25,048 nucleotides of DNA. Source: DUPH01 sp035449085 (GTDB taxonomy: Bacteria; Verrucomicrobiota; Kiritimatiellia; RFP12; UBA1067). The position numbers and the translations under genes are program-made. The notes beneath the pieces are model-generated. The model ran no database searches, was not told the DNA's origin, and saw nothing but the letters and a program-made list of their open reading frames with translations. This document shows positions 8,702-16,882 of the stretch, one piece after another. The first letter of the stretch is position 1, and the number at the start of each line of letters is the position of its first letter. The stretch spans positions 1 to 25,048 of the forward strand of contig DAOTKE010000034.1 in assembly GCA_035449085.1 (NCBI GenBank), written 5' to 3'.

Positions 8702-9865
8702 CTAACCACGTTGTCCCGACCGCATCGCCTTCCGGTGTTCTGACAACGTTTTGCCGGTTCTCTTCTTGACGTACCGTTCCAGCACGACTTCAGAGGGCCA
8801 CCCTGAGCGTCCGGCGATCGCACCGATGGCGATGTTTGGGCTGCTTAGCATGTCCATGGCCCGCGCGAAACGCACTTCCTGAATCTCCTCCAACACACTG
8901 TGTCCTGTCAGGGAACGGAACCGGATTTCCGCCTGCCGCCGGGAACAGGGGAAAGTCGCGAGAACATCTCGCGCCTTGAGTCCGTCGGCGGCTTTGCGCC
9001 GGACCAGTTCCATGGCCGCTTGGACACACGCATCCGACCGTTTGAAAAGCCGCATGGACTGACGCCGCACGATGCCGAGCGGGGGAATGACGCGCAAGAC
9101 CGCTGGCGCGGCAGGGTCATCGATCTTGTTGGCAAGCAACTCGGCGGCCATGTATCCTGTGGTCTTGAAATCCGGCAACACACTGGTCATCGAGGGACGT
9201 GTCGTTTCGCAGATGATTTCATCGTTGTCAGCACCGACAAACGCCAGCTCCTCCGGGATCGAGTATCCCAAAGCGACGGCGGCGGACAGGGCGCGTTCGG
9301 CGATGTAGTCGTTCACGCCAAACACACCGCACGGTTTGGGCAGCTTGCGCAGCCAGGAACGCAGATGCCGCTGAAGCGCGGTGGAGCCACCGCGATCGCC
9401 TGCTTCCGGCTCGAAAACATGCACCCGCTTACCGTGCAACTCAAGCACCGACTTGAAAGCCTCGAGTTTGTCGAGCATCCAATAGGCCTGCGAGAACCAC
9501 CCGACGAGGGCGTAGTCGGAGAAGTTGAGGCGCAGCAACTCCTTGGCCGCGACGCGCGCGATTTGCGCGGAGTCGTGACGGACGACCGAAGCACCCTCAC
9601 GGGTGATGTCAGGCGAATGATCGAGAAAGACAACCGGCGTGCGACGAAAGTGCTTGGGACGCAGTTTGGTGTCGCCACCGTCCGCCTCAACAATGCAGCC
9701 CACCGCTTCCCAGAAATCCAACAGACCCATCGCCTGCGTGGCGGTGATATCGCCGTCGATCACTTGAAGACGCCACCCGTGCGTATCGGCAAACCGGTGT
9801 ATGCCCTCAAGCTTGTGTTGCCAGCACTCCAAGGCGGTGGTCCGGAAGACGATGACCGTTTCCAT
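8702..9865 (-). CDS. XylR-like transcriptional regulator (LacI-type sugar sensor plus AraC-type HTH)
   Basis: 387 residues. The N-terminal part (about 1-270) has the periplasmic-binding-protein fold used by LacI/XylR sensors: VVFLDHS, GVFGVNDYIAERALSAA, LAFVGADNDEIICETTRPSM and YMAAELLANKID. The last 105 residues hold the two AraC-type helix-turn-helix units (RDVLATFPCSRRQAEIRFR and IGAIAGRSGWPSEVVLERYV), followed by the typical GKTLSEHRK end. E. coli XylR has this domain order and activates pentose genes on binding xylose; the ligand here is unknown. The gene is divergent from the LamG-sialidase pair and convergent with the broken GH2 gene. A direct repeat in the divergent gap is a likely binding site. 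Intact; class assignment is strong. Confidence 0.9.
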   Translation of the reverse strand: METVIVFRTTALECWQHKLEGIHRFADTHGWRLQVIDGDITATQAMGLLDFWEAVGCIVEADGGDTKLRPKHFRRTPVVFLDHSPDITREGASVVRHDSAQIARVAAKELLRLNFSDYALVGWFSQAYWMLDKLEAFKSVLELHGKRVHVFEPEAGDRGGSTALQRHLRSWLRKLPKPCGVFGVNDYIAERALSAAVALGYSIPEELAFVGADNDEIICETTRPSMTSVLPDFKTTGYMAAELLANKIDDPAAPAVLRVIPPLGIVRRQSMRLFKRSDACVQAAMELVRRKAADGLKARDVLATFPCSRRQAEIRFRSLTGHSVLEEIQEVRFARAMDMLSSPNIAIGAIAGRSGWPSEVVLERYVKKRTGKTLSEHRKAMRSGQRG

Positions 9866-9911
9866 GATGACGCAAGCATAGGCGACGGAGCGCTGAAACG
9901 CAAGAATAATG

Positions 9912-9947
9912 CGTGAAAGTATGATTTTTAATTACGTAAAAGTATCA
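9912..9947. promoter_or_regulatory. direct-repeat operator, probable XylR/AraC-type binding site
   Basis: Two 13-nt copies in the same orientation, CGTGAAAGTATGA (9912-9924) and CGTAAAAGTATCA (9935-9947), match at 11 of 13 positions and are spaced 23 bp start to start. AraC-family dimers typically bind tandem half-sites about two helical turns apart. The copies lie in the AT-rich gap between the regulator and the LamG gene. The downstream copy would overlap the -35 position of a weak forward promoter with a -10 at TACGCT (9968-9973), the classic activator arrangement. The link to this regulator is inference. Confidence 0.6.
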
Positions 9948-10032
9948 ACAAATCAAAATGTGTTTGCTACGCTAGCTAACGGTTGCGAGGGTTTCATTGG
10001 CCGTATTGGCCCAAAAATAATGGATGACAGCG

Positions 10033-10782
10033 ATGAAGACATGGCATCGTTGGGCGTTTGTGACAGGCGTGACGGCAGGCCTGACGTCAGGCGTAGCAAG
10101 AGCCAAGCCCGTTCTGTGGTATCGGTTAGACGTGCTGGATGTCGGCGTGACCTCGACGCCGAGCACCGTGATCGACAATCTCGCCGACCCCGGCAAGTAT
10201 CAGATGTTCTGCCACTCGCTGACCGGTTCCGATCGCGGAACGGTGTCCGCATACATGCCGTCTGGCACAGAGGGTTTTCCGGCGGAGATCTGGGTCTATG
10301 ATCCTGTCACGCGCAAAGGATCCGAACGGCGGACCGCCATGCACTTCGGCTTAACTGAAATCCCGGCAGGCACCAACAGCGCCAGCGGAGGGATGCTGCG
10401 TACAGACACGTCTAACCCTTCAAATCTAGGTTTGACCAACTTGACCGTCGAGGCGATCTTCAAAGTTTCGCCCGGCGACTTGGCAAGCTGGTCGATGGCC
10501 CCGATCGTCTATCAGCAAGGAAATTTTGGGACCGATGAGTCTTACGCGCTGCAGATCGGATGGAGTGGCCGTCTGGGCTGCCGATTTAACTCCGACACCT
10601 CGTCGAAACAAGTCGTAGGCCCCCTTGTCACGCCCGACGTGTGGCATCATGCCGCATTCACGATCGGATCCGACAACACGTTCACCGGATATATGGACGA
10701 AATCAGGATTTCTGATGGCGTTCTTCCGGTCGCTTTCTTCATGCGCTCGATGCCTACAGGCACGATCGCCATCCTAAGGTGA
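10033..10782 (+). CDS. secreted LamG/concanavalin A-like domain protein
   Basis: 249 residues with a Sec signal (MKTWHRWAFVTGVTAGLTSG, cleavage near ARA-KP). An ATG at 10024 is an alternative start; no strong Shine-Dalgarno is present at either. The body is a LamG-like jelly roll: LTVEAIFKVSPGD, ALQIGWSGRLGCRFNS, DVWHHAAFTIGS and FTGYMDEIRISDGVL. In the family, two strands and a loop of about 25-30 residues normally separate WHHxAFT from the final igs...FxGxxDEIRIS motif. Here they are joined directly, so an in-frame internal deletion is likely. It is 4 nt from the sialidase-like gene, so the two form an operon, probably under the divergent XylR-like regulator. The likely role is carbohydrate or surface binding. 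Confidence 0.7.
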   Translation: MKTWHRWAFVTGVTAGLTSGVARAKPVLWYRLDVLDVGVTSTPSTVIDNLADPGKYQMFCHSLTGSDRGTVSAYMPSGTEGFPAEIWVYDPVTRKGSERRTAMHFGLTEIPAGTNSASGGMLRTDTSNPSNLGLTNLTVEAIFKVSPGDLASWSMAPIVYQQGNFGTDESYALQIGWSGRLGCRFNSDTSSKQVVGPLVTPDVWHHAAFTIGSDNTFTGYMDEIRISDGVLPVAFFMRSMPTGTIAILR

Positions 10783-10786
10783 GACT

Positions 10787-11857
10787 ATGAATCAGATGAA
10801 ACTATCGATGACAGCCGCGGCCGTCACGGCGTTGACAACGGTTTTTGCGATGGAGGCGGCGGAGGCCAGAACTGCGCCGTACACGGTGCAGGACTGCAAA
10901 GGCTACAACTCCTGGCCGATGATGCAGGCGATTGGGAGTCGGCTCGTGTGCACCTATAGCCGCGGCACCGGCCACAACATCGGCGAAGGCGTACGGGGCG
11001 TTTTCGCGCGCACATCGGATGACCACGGCAAAACCTGGTCGCCGGAAGTCTGCGTCGCCGATGAGCCGAATTACGGCGAGGTGACCATCGGCAAGGGGCT
11101 CGACGCCGACGGCGCCATGCTGCTCTGGGTGCGCTGTTTCGGCGGCCCGAAAAATCATCACGACCTCTACCGGACGCAAGACGGTGTGGCGTTCGAGAAA
11201 ATATCCACGCCGGATTTCGCCCCGCTGCCGGTTCAAATCACCGACATTTTCCACATCCCGGGCAAGGGCATGATGGCGTTGTGGTTCGCCGGGAACTATA
11301 AGGACGACAACAGCCACTCCTGGGGGACGCTCGTCAGCACCGACAATGGCCACACCTGGACGCAGACGACCATCGAGATGGGACTCTCAAGGGCCGACTG
11401 GCCCACTGAACAATCCGCCGTATACGTTGGTAATGGCAAGATCCTGGCCCTGGCCCGCACGGAAATCCATGGCTCCTCCGGCGGTGTGCAGTTCCAGTTG
11501 ACGTCAACCGACTCAGGTGTGACGTGGAAGCGCGAACGCACCAACATCGGCGACATCCTGTGCTCGACGCCGTCATTGGTGTACGACGAGCAGACCGGGC
11601 TTATCAGCAACTACTATTTTGAACGCGGCAAAGGTCTGGTGAAACGCCGCGTCAACGCGCTGTCGGACGTGTGGTCAAATCCGACCGGATGGGCCGAACC
11701 CGAGGTCGTCGGTGTCGGCAGCGAACGCCCGTGGGACACGGGCAACGTCAACGCCACCGTGATCGGACGCACACATTTCCTGGCGTACTATTCTGGAAAC
11801 GCCCCCGACACCGCCGTCTACGTGCTCCCTGTGCTGGCCCCCGACCGCGGCAAATGA
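10787..11857 (+). CDS. secreted sialidase-like BNR-repeat protein
   Basis: 356 residues with an N-terminal signal peptide (hydrophobic segment residues 5-20, cleavage near AEA). Three Asp-boxes (S/T-x-D-x-G-x-T-W) are visible: TSDDHGKTW, STDNGHTW and STDSGVTW, the hallmark of the six-bladed sialidase/neuraminidase beta-propeller. Other typical blades are ITDIFHIPGKGMMALWFAG and GNGKILALARTE. The N-terminal RIP motif of classical exo-sialidases is not seen, so the substrate could be sialic acid or another sugar. The start at 10787 uses an AAGG site overlapping the stop region of the LamG gene, indicating translational coupling. No membrane anchor. It probably acts on host or environmental glycans outside the cytoplasm. 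Confidence 0.8.
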   Translation: MNQMKLSMTAAAVTALTTVFAMEAAEARTAPYTVQDCKGYNSWPMMQAIGSRLVCTYSRGTGHNIGEGVRGVFARTSDDHGKTWSPEVCVADEPNYGEVTIGKGLDADGAMLLWVRCFGGPKNHHDLYRTQDGVAFEKISTPDFAPLPVQITDIFHIPGKGMMALWFAGNYKDDNSHSWGTLVSTDNGHTWTQTTIEMGLSRADWPTEQSAVYVGNGKILALARTEIHGSSGGVQFQLTSTDSGVTWKRERTNIGDILCSTPSLVYDEQTGLISNYYFERGKGLVKRRVNALSDVWSNPTGWAEPEVVGVGSERPWDTGNVNATVIGRTHFLAYYSGNAPDTAVYVLPVLAPDRGK

Positions 11858-11929
11858 CTCTTCCTTTTTTCGTTCGCCATCGGCCGACGGATTGCGCTAC
11901 GCTTCTTTTCCTTGATTGGGACATGACTC

Positions 11930-12889
11930 ATGAATGCGTATCACTATCTGTTTGGCCCCGTTCCGTCGCGCCGTTACGGCCGTTCGCTTGGCGTGGATCT
12001 CGCCGTGCCGAAGACCTGCACGCTCGACTGCCGCTTCTGCCAGCTCGGCACCACACCGCACGCCACACTCACACGCACTGACACGCCGCCGATGGACGCG
12101 ATCCTCGCGGAGCTGAGGCAATGGCTGGCACAGGAGGGAAGGAAGGAAGAAGGGAGGAGTGAGAAGGGAGGAGGGCTTGATTTCATCACGGCGTCAGGAT
12201 CGGGTGAGCCAACGCTGCATCTGCGTTTCGGCGACCTCTTCCGCTTCGTGCGCGCCGAGACGCCCTACCGCTCGCTGTTGCTCAGCAACGGATCGCTCTT
12301 CTATCTGCCCGAAGTTCGGCAGGATGCCGCGCTGGCGGATGTCGTCAAGATCTCGCTGCACGCCTGGGATCAGGCCTCGTTCGAACGCGTATCGCGTCCG
12401 CACCCCTCGCTCCGTTTCGACGCGATCCTCGACGGCTACCGCGCTTTCCGCCAGAACTTCGCCGGCCGTCTCGACCTCGAGGTCTTCATCATCCCCGGCC
12501 TCAACGACCGCGATGACCAAGTCCAGCGCATTGCCGAACTAGCCCGCGGTTTTGCGCCGGACGCCATCACGCTCAACACCGCCGTGCGCCCCCCCGCCGA
12601 CAGCGGGGTCACCGCCTGCCCGCCTGAACGCCTACATGATCTCAGCGCATTCTTCGGTTCTGCCGCGCACACGAGCGGCACCGAACCTACACTCGCCTCG
12701 CGCGAACTCAACGCCGAAGCGCTGGTCGCGTTGGTCGAGCGCCACCCGCTGTCACTCGGCGTTCTTGCCACGACCTTTGGACGTAGCGAAGATGACCTGC
12801 GCGCAGTCATTGAACCGCTCGCGCGCCAAGGCCGCCTGCGCCTCTTTGAGTCGCAAGGCACCCACTTTGTCGCGGGAGAAAGCAAGTGA
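11930..12889 (+). CDS. radical SAM protein (COG0731-like Fe-S oxidoreductase) with C-terminal winged helix
   Basis: 319 residues. The 4Fe-4S/SAM motif is CxxxCxxC at Cys30, Cys34 and Cys37 (CTLDCRFC), preceded by the family signature GPVPSRRYGRSLGVDL. SAM-binding SGSGEPTLH follows at about residues 89-97. The last 60 residues resemble a winged helix (SLGVLATTFGRSEDDLRAVI). The substrate is unknown; the family is loosely related to tRNA wybutosine enzymes. Residues 68-82, which read like EGRKEEGRSEKGGG, are charged and low-complexity. They are encoded by a purine-only-like heptamer array and sit where relatives have a short linker, so they look like an in-frame insertion. No Shine-Dalgarno is evident before 11930. 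The stop overlaps the GTG start of the next gene by 4 nt. Confidence 0.85.
   Translation: MNAYHYLFGPVPSRRYGRSLGVDLAVPKTCTLDCRFCQLGTTPHATLTRTDTPPMDAILAELRQWLAQEGRKEEGRSEKGGGLDFITASGSGEPTLHLRFGDLFRFVRAETPYRSLLLSNGSLFYLPEVRQDAALADVVKISLHAWDQASFERVSRPHPSLRFDAILDGYRAFRQNFAGRLDLEVFIIPGLNDRDDQVQRIAELARGFAPDAITLNTAVRPPADSGVTACPPERLHDLSAFFGSAAHTSGTEPTLASRELNAEALVALVERHPLSLGVLATTFGRSEDDLRAVIEPLARQGRLRLFESQGTHFVAGESK
12131..12172 (+). repeat. degenerate purine-rich heptamer array inside the radical SAM gene
   Basis: Six consecutive 7-nt units can be read: CAGGAGG, GAAGGAA, GGAAGAA, GGGAGGA, GTGAGAA, GGGAGGA. The consensus is roughly GRRRGRA. The total of 42 nt equals 14 codons, so the reading frame is kept. 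Base composition is sharply different from the surrounding GC-balanced coding sequence. Confidence 0.7.
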
Positions 12890-13689
12890 AGAGCGTTTAT
12901 TATTGTGCCGCGCTCATCGGTTCAGCGCTGCAGAGTCTCATTGCCGGCACCAACATCGTTTCGCGTCCGGTGGAAATCTTTGAAGACCGCGTGCCCGGTG
13001 TCTGGCTTGCCGTCGGTCGCGAGGCCGACCGTCTCCCGCGCCGCAGCCTGGTCGGTCTCTTCAACTGGGAGGACACGGAAAAGCGCATCGCCGTGCCCAT
13101 CGTCAAGCTGGGCCTGGCCAACGCAGGCACCTGCATCGCCTTCGACTTCCGGAGCAACGCGCTCACACCGTCCTTTCAGGACCGTCTTGTCTGCACGCTC
13201 CCCCCGCAGGCCTGCGCCATGCTGGCCGTGCGGCCGGTACTCGACCGGCCGCAGCTCATCGCGACTTCGCGTCACATCACGCAGGGCCTACTTGATGTTG
13301 TCGAAGAACGTTGGGATGCCGCCACATGCACCCTTTCGGGCGTCAGTGAGACGGTTGCCGGTGACCGCTACGAACTGCGCATCCTCACCTGTACGTCGGG
13401 ATGCCCTGCCCGCACCTTCGTGGTGGATTCGGCCGGCATCACCGGTGCCAACGGCTACGAGCTGACGATCGCCCCCGGCGACGGCGTTGTCGCGCGCCCG
13501 GATGACGCCTACGCGAACGCCAACACGCCCGATGCCCCGATCACGACACTATACGAGCCGACCGTTGAGGACGGGCGGCTCGTGCGTATCGCTTTCACGA
13601 GCGGCAGCGGCGGCACGATCACGTGGCGCGTCACCTTCTCCGAACGCACCCGCACACCGCCCGCCGCCGGCCGTTCCCGAACGCCTTAG
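12886..13689 (+). CDS. C-terminal fragment of a GH36-like alpha-galactosidase
   Basis: 267 residues beginning at GTG 12886, overlapping the radical SAM stop as GTGA. From about residue 24 the sequence resembles the C-terminal beta-sandwich of GH36/GH27-type alpha-galactosidases: SLVGLFNWEDTEKRIAV, LPPQACAMLAVRPV and ATSRHITQGLLDVVEERWDA. The upstream catalytic TIM barrel with its aspartates is absent. The first 20 residues are weakly hydrophobic but not a convincing signal peptide. It is most likely a 5'-deleted gene that kept an open frame, perhaps translated by coupling. The alternative is a stand-alone sugar-binding protein. Its 3' end overlaps the converging DUF1080 gene by 4 nt. Confidence 0.6.
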   Translation: MKSVYYCAALIGSALQSLIAGTNIVSRPVEIFEDRVPGVWLAVGREADRLPRRSLVGLFNWEDTEKRIAVPIVKLGLANAGTCIAFDFRSNALTPSFQDRLVCTLPPQACAMLAVRPVLDRPQLIATSRHITQGLLDVVEERWDAATCTLSGVSETVAGDRYELRILTCTSGCPARTFVVDSAGITGANGYELTIAPGDGVVARPDDAYANANTPDAPITTLYEPTVEDGRLVRIAFTSGSGGTITWRVTFSERTRTPPAAGRSRTP

Positions 13690-14981
13690 AGTTCGCGGAT
13701 GTAGATGTTCTTGAACTCGATCGGGTCGCCGTGGCACTGCAGTTCGATCTGCTCTTTGGGGAAGATCGGCTGGTTGCGGTCCCAATAGTTCTCCAGCACG
13801 ACGTTATCCACAACCAGCGTGCCGTTCAGCTTGACCGTCACTTTGTCGCCCACCATCTTGATGTAGAAGGTGTTCCAATCCCCGATCTGGCGGTCGGCGA
13901 TCGTAAGGGCCTGGCTCGGATTCTTCTTGTTGTTGTACAGGCCGCCGGACCCGATCTTCCACTGGTTGTGCGCATCCCAGATCTGCACCTGCGGCGAGCC
14001 GCGCAGATAGAGCCCACTGTCGCCGCGCACGGTCAGCAGCCGCCAGTCGACCCACATCTCGAAATCGCCGTAATCCTTGGCCGTGGCGAGGCTGTACCCC
14101 TTGCCGTCAAAATAGAGCACACCGCCGTCACGCACATGCCAGCTCTTGCGCATCTCATCGTCGGCCATCTTCTGCATTTCGGCCCGTTTCTCAGGCGAGG
14201 CTTTCTGGCGCACCAGCGGGTTGTCAAATTTCTCAGCGCGGGTCACGCCCTTCCAGTTCGTCAGATCCTTGCCGTTGAACAGCGCGGTGAATCCCGCCGG
14301 CGGCCTATTGTCGGCCGGCTTCACCACCTGGTAGTCGGCCGGAACCTCTTTGATACGGATGTTGCGCCAGTCGGCGCGCGTGCCGTGTCCCAGCCAGCCG
14401 ATGTGCCCCTTGGCATTGTGCAGACCGGGATGCGCTTTGCCGTCCATCGTTTCCTTGATGGTGGAGAGATCGGCATCCACGATCACCTCGCCGTTCAGGA
14501 TCACCGTGATTCTGGAGCCGATCGCGCGAACCTCCTGAAAGTTCCATTGCCCGACCTTTTTCTGAAAACCGCGCTTCGCCGGCACCACGCCGTAGATGGA
14601 ACCGTGGTACTGGTACGGCTTCAACTGGGTATACTGCGGCCCCGAATCGTCGAGAATCTGCAGCTCCATCCCGCCGTAGGCCGCATCCCCTTTTAGTGGC
14701 GCACGGATACCCAGTCCGTTGTTGGAGTTGGTGTACAGGCAAAATTCGAAACGCAGAATGAAGTTATCGTATTCTTTGGCGGTCATCAGATTCCCGCCTT
14801 TTTTCGGATCGCAATAGAGAATCCCGTTCTCCACCTTGTATCCGTCGGTCGCGCCGACCCAACCGGTCAGATCTTTACCGTTGAACAGCGAGACGAAACC
14901 CTCCTCAAGAGCCGGTTCGTCTGCCTGCGTCGCCCAAGCGCCAGCCAGTGCAACCGCGCATGCCATTAAAAGATGCTTCAT
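13686..14981 (-). CDS. secreted two-domain DUF1080 protein (3-keto-disaccharide hydrolase family)
   Basis: 431 residues with a Sec signal peptide (MKHLLMACAVALAGAWATQA). Two copies of the DUF1080 concanavalin A-like domain follow, about residues 27-215 and 228-431. Each opens with the same signature (FVSLFNGKDLTGW and FTALFNGKDLTNW). The first has SNNGLGIRAPL and MELQILDD, the second GDSGLYLRGSPQVQIWD. This family is abundant in Planctomycetes and Verrucomicrobia, and some members hydrolyse 3-keto-glycosides. It fits functionally with a Tat-exported isomerase such as that at 3023-3874, although the genes are not adjacent. The start has an AAGGGG site 9 nt upstream. It is downstream of ribulokinase on the same strand with a 148-nt gap, so it probably has its own promoter. 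Confidence 0.88.
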   Translation of the reverse strand: MKHLLMACAVALAGAWATQADEPALEEGFVSLFNGKDLTGWVGATDGYKVENGILYCDPKKGGNLMTAKEYDNFILRFEFCLYTNSNNGLGIRAPLKGDAAYGGMELQILDDSGPQYTQLKPYQYHGSIYGVVPAKRGFQKKVGQWNFQEVRAIGSRITVILNGEVIVDADLSTIKETMDGKAHPGLHNAKGHIGWLGHGTRADWRNIRIKEVPADYQVVKPADNRPPAGFTALFNGKDLTNWKGVTRAEKFDNPLVRQKASPEKRAEMQKMADDEMRKSWHVRDGGVLYFDGKGYSLATAKDYGDFEMWVDWRLLTVRGDSGLYLRGSPQVQIWDAHNQWKIGSGGLYNNKKNPSQALTIADRQIGDWNTFYIKMVGDKVTVKLNGTLVVDNVVLENYWDRNQPIFPKEQIELQCHGDPIEFKNIYIREL

Positions 14982-15129
14982 GAGTTTGTGCCCCTTTTTT
15001 GTTTTCCGGCAGGAATTCCCTGCCCACCACTATTCCTCGCGTATTAAAATCGAATGCCCGTCGAAAAGCAATCCGCGTTTTCACCCGCTCCCACGAAGGG
15101 TGCGCTTCAACCAAGTTGAACCACCACCA

Positions 15130-16812
15130 TCACCGCTGCCGTTCCCGGATCGCGATCAGCTCTTTCATGACATTCGCCATGCCGCCGTTCCACACGGCCG
15201 TCCCGAAGCCGTCGTGAAGCTGCCGGTACAACCTGAACAGTTCGGCGTAAACCGCCACGTTCGCCGGGATCGGCCGATAAACCTGTTCACGCACGCGGCA
15301 GACCTGCGCCTGTGCCGCTTCGATGTCGGGAAACGCGCCCGCCGCGACCGCGCCGAAGAGCGCCGCACCCAGCGCGCAGGTCTGATCGGACGCCGCCACC
15401 GCCATCGGCATGTTCAGCACGTCGGCGTACACCTGCATGAGGAATGGACTCTTGACGGCCAGCCCGCCACAGGTGATGACCTGCTCCACCGGCACGCCAT
15501 AGTCACGCACGCGATCGATAATCATGCGCGCCCCGAAGGCCGTGGCCTCGACCAAAGCGCGGTAAATCTCGGCTGCGGACGTATGTAACGTCTGACCGAG
15601 CAACAGGCCGGAAAGCCGGACATCCGTCAGCACGCAGCGGTTTCCGTTGTTCCAGTCGAGTGCCAGCAGTCCGCTCTCGCCAGGTTTCAGTCTGGCTGCC
15701 GCCTCGTCCAGGGCAGTGAACTTCTCTCCCTGTGCGGCCCCGTACGTATCCGGCACCAGATGGTTTACGCACCACAGGAAGATATCGCCGACAGCCGACT
15801 GTCCCGCCTCGATGCCGATGTAACCGGGCAAGACTGAGCCATCGACCATCCCGCATACGCCGGGGATATCGCGCAGAGGCGGATCATTCTTGGCGACCAA
15901 AAGATCGCACGTACTCGTGCCGAGGATCTTCGTCAACTTGCCGGCGGCGCAGCCCGCGCCCACCGCCCCCATGTGCGCGTCAAACGCGCCGACCGCCACG
16001 GCGATACCGGCGGGCAGTCCGAGCAAGTCCGCCCACTTGGCGCATAGCTCGCCCGCCTTGACGTCAGCGGTATAGGCGGTCGCGTAGAGACGGTCACGCA
16101 GATCGGCCAGCGCGGGATCAAGCGCCGCCAAAAAAGCCTTATCCGGCAGGCCGCCCCACGTTTTCGCATACATCGCCTTGTGGCCGGCCGCGCAGACACT
16201 CCGCTTGAGCACGAGCGGATCCTCAACGCCTGTGAGTAGCGCCGGAATCCAGTCGCACAATTCGACAAAACTGAACGCAGCCTCAAACACGCGCGGCGCT
16301 GTACGCTTGAGGTGCAGGATTTTCGCCCAGAACCATTCGGAGGAGTAGGTGCCGCCACACGCGGCGAGATACTCTGGGTGCATCGCACGGGCCAGCGCCG
16401 TGATCTCGGCCGCTTCCGCATGACTGGTGTGATCTTTCCACAACCACGCCTGTGCGTCAGGATCATCTTTGAATTCGGGATGCAACGCCAGCGGCGTGCC
16501 GGAACGGTCCACCGGCATCGGTGTCGAGCCGGTCGTATCGACACCGATACCCACCACTGCATCGGGCGAAAAGGCCGGATCGGCGGCGCGCGCCTTTTTC
16601 AGGCCTTCGGCCACGATCTCGATCAAGCCGTCGCGATAGTCCGCCGGACTCTGACGCGCAACATTCGGATCGCGCGGATCGCCGATCACCCCCATCTGGC
16701 CCGTGGGATAGGCGTAGACGTGAGAGGCGACCTCCGTACCGTCCGTGAGGTTGACGATCAATGAGCGGCACGAATTGGTGCCGTAGTCCAAACCGATTGC
16801 ATACCGAGCCAT
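15130..16812 (-). CDS. araB: ribulokinase (FGGY family)
   Basis: 560 residues, the normal AraB length. It phosphorylates L-ribulose with ATP to L-ribulose-5-phosphate in L-arabinose breakdown. The FGGY N-domain phosphate loop is GLDYGTNSCRSL (residues 7-18). The family-specific WLWKDHTSHAEA segment lies about residue 120. The C-domain has GTSTCDLLVAK, GIEAGQSAVGD, VITCGGLAVKSPFLMQVYAD and SDQTCALGAALFGA. Start ATG 16812 is chosen over upstream in-frame ATGs because a GGGAGTG Shine-Dalgarno precedes it and the kinase fold begins there. araA and araD are not in the window. It is divergent from a TonB-dependent receptor, and a good promoter with a palindrome in its spacer lies 70 nt upstream. 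Confidence 0.92.
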   Translation of the reverse strand: MARYAIGLDYGTNSCRSLIVNLTDGTEVASHVYAYPTGQMGVIGDPRDPNVARQSPADYRDGLIEIVAEGLKKARAADPAFSPDAVVGIGVDTTGSTPMPVDRSGTPLALHPEFKDDPDAQAWLWKDHTSHAEAAEITALARAMHPEYLAACGGTYSSEWFWAKILHLKRTAPRVFEAAFSFVELCDWIPALLTGVEDPLVLKRSVCAAGHKAMYAKTWGGLPDKAFLAALDPALADLRDRLYATAYTADVKAGELCAKWADLLGLPAGIAVAVGAFDAHMGAVGAGCAAGKLTKILGTSTCDLLVAKNDPPLRDIPGVCGMVDGSVLPGYIGIEAGQSAVGDIFLWCVNHLVPDTYGAAQGEKFTALDEAAARLKPGESGLLALDWNNGNRCVLTDVRLSGLLLGQTLHTSAAEIYRALVEATAFGARMIIDRVRDYGVPVEQVITCGGLAVKSPFLMQVYADVLNMPMAVAASDQTCALGAALFGAVAAGAFPDIEAAQAQVCRVREQVYRPIPANVAVYAELFRLYRQLHDGFGTAVWNGGMANVMKELIAIRERQR

Positions 16813-16882
16813 TTTCTCACTCCCTTTTTTCCCCACCCTGCCACCGTCCATCCCTTTTCTTCGGAACAGACAATCCACGCGC

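Noticed and set aside
8900..9916. 338-codon plus-strand frame opposite the XylR-like gene
   Set aside because: Antisense of a well-supported regulator; no motifs and unlikely composition.
13623..14696. 357-codon plus-strand frame opposite DUF1080
   Set aside because: Antisense of a clear two-domain DUF1080 protein.
15106..15120. TTCAAC-CAA-GTTGAA hairpin just after araB as an intrinsic terminator
   Set aside because: Only six base pairs, AT-rich, and no T-run on the minus strand; too weak to call.
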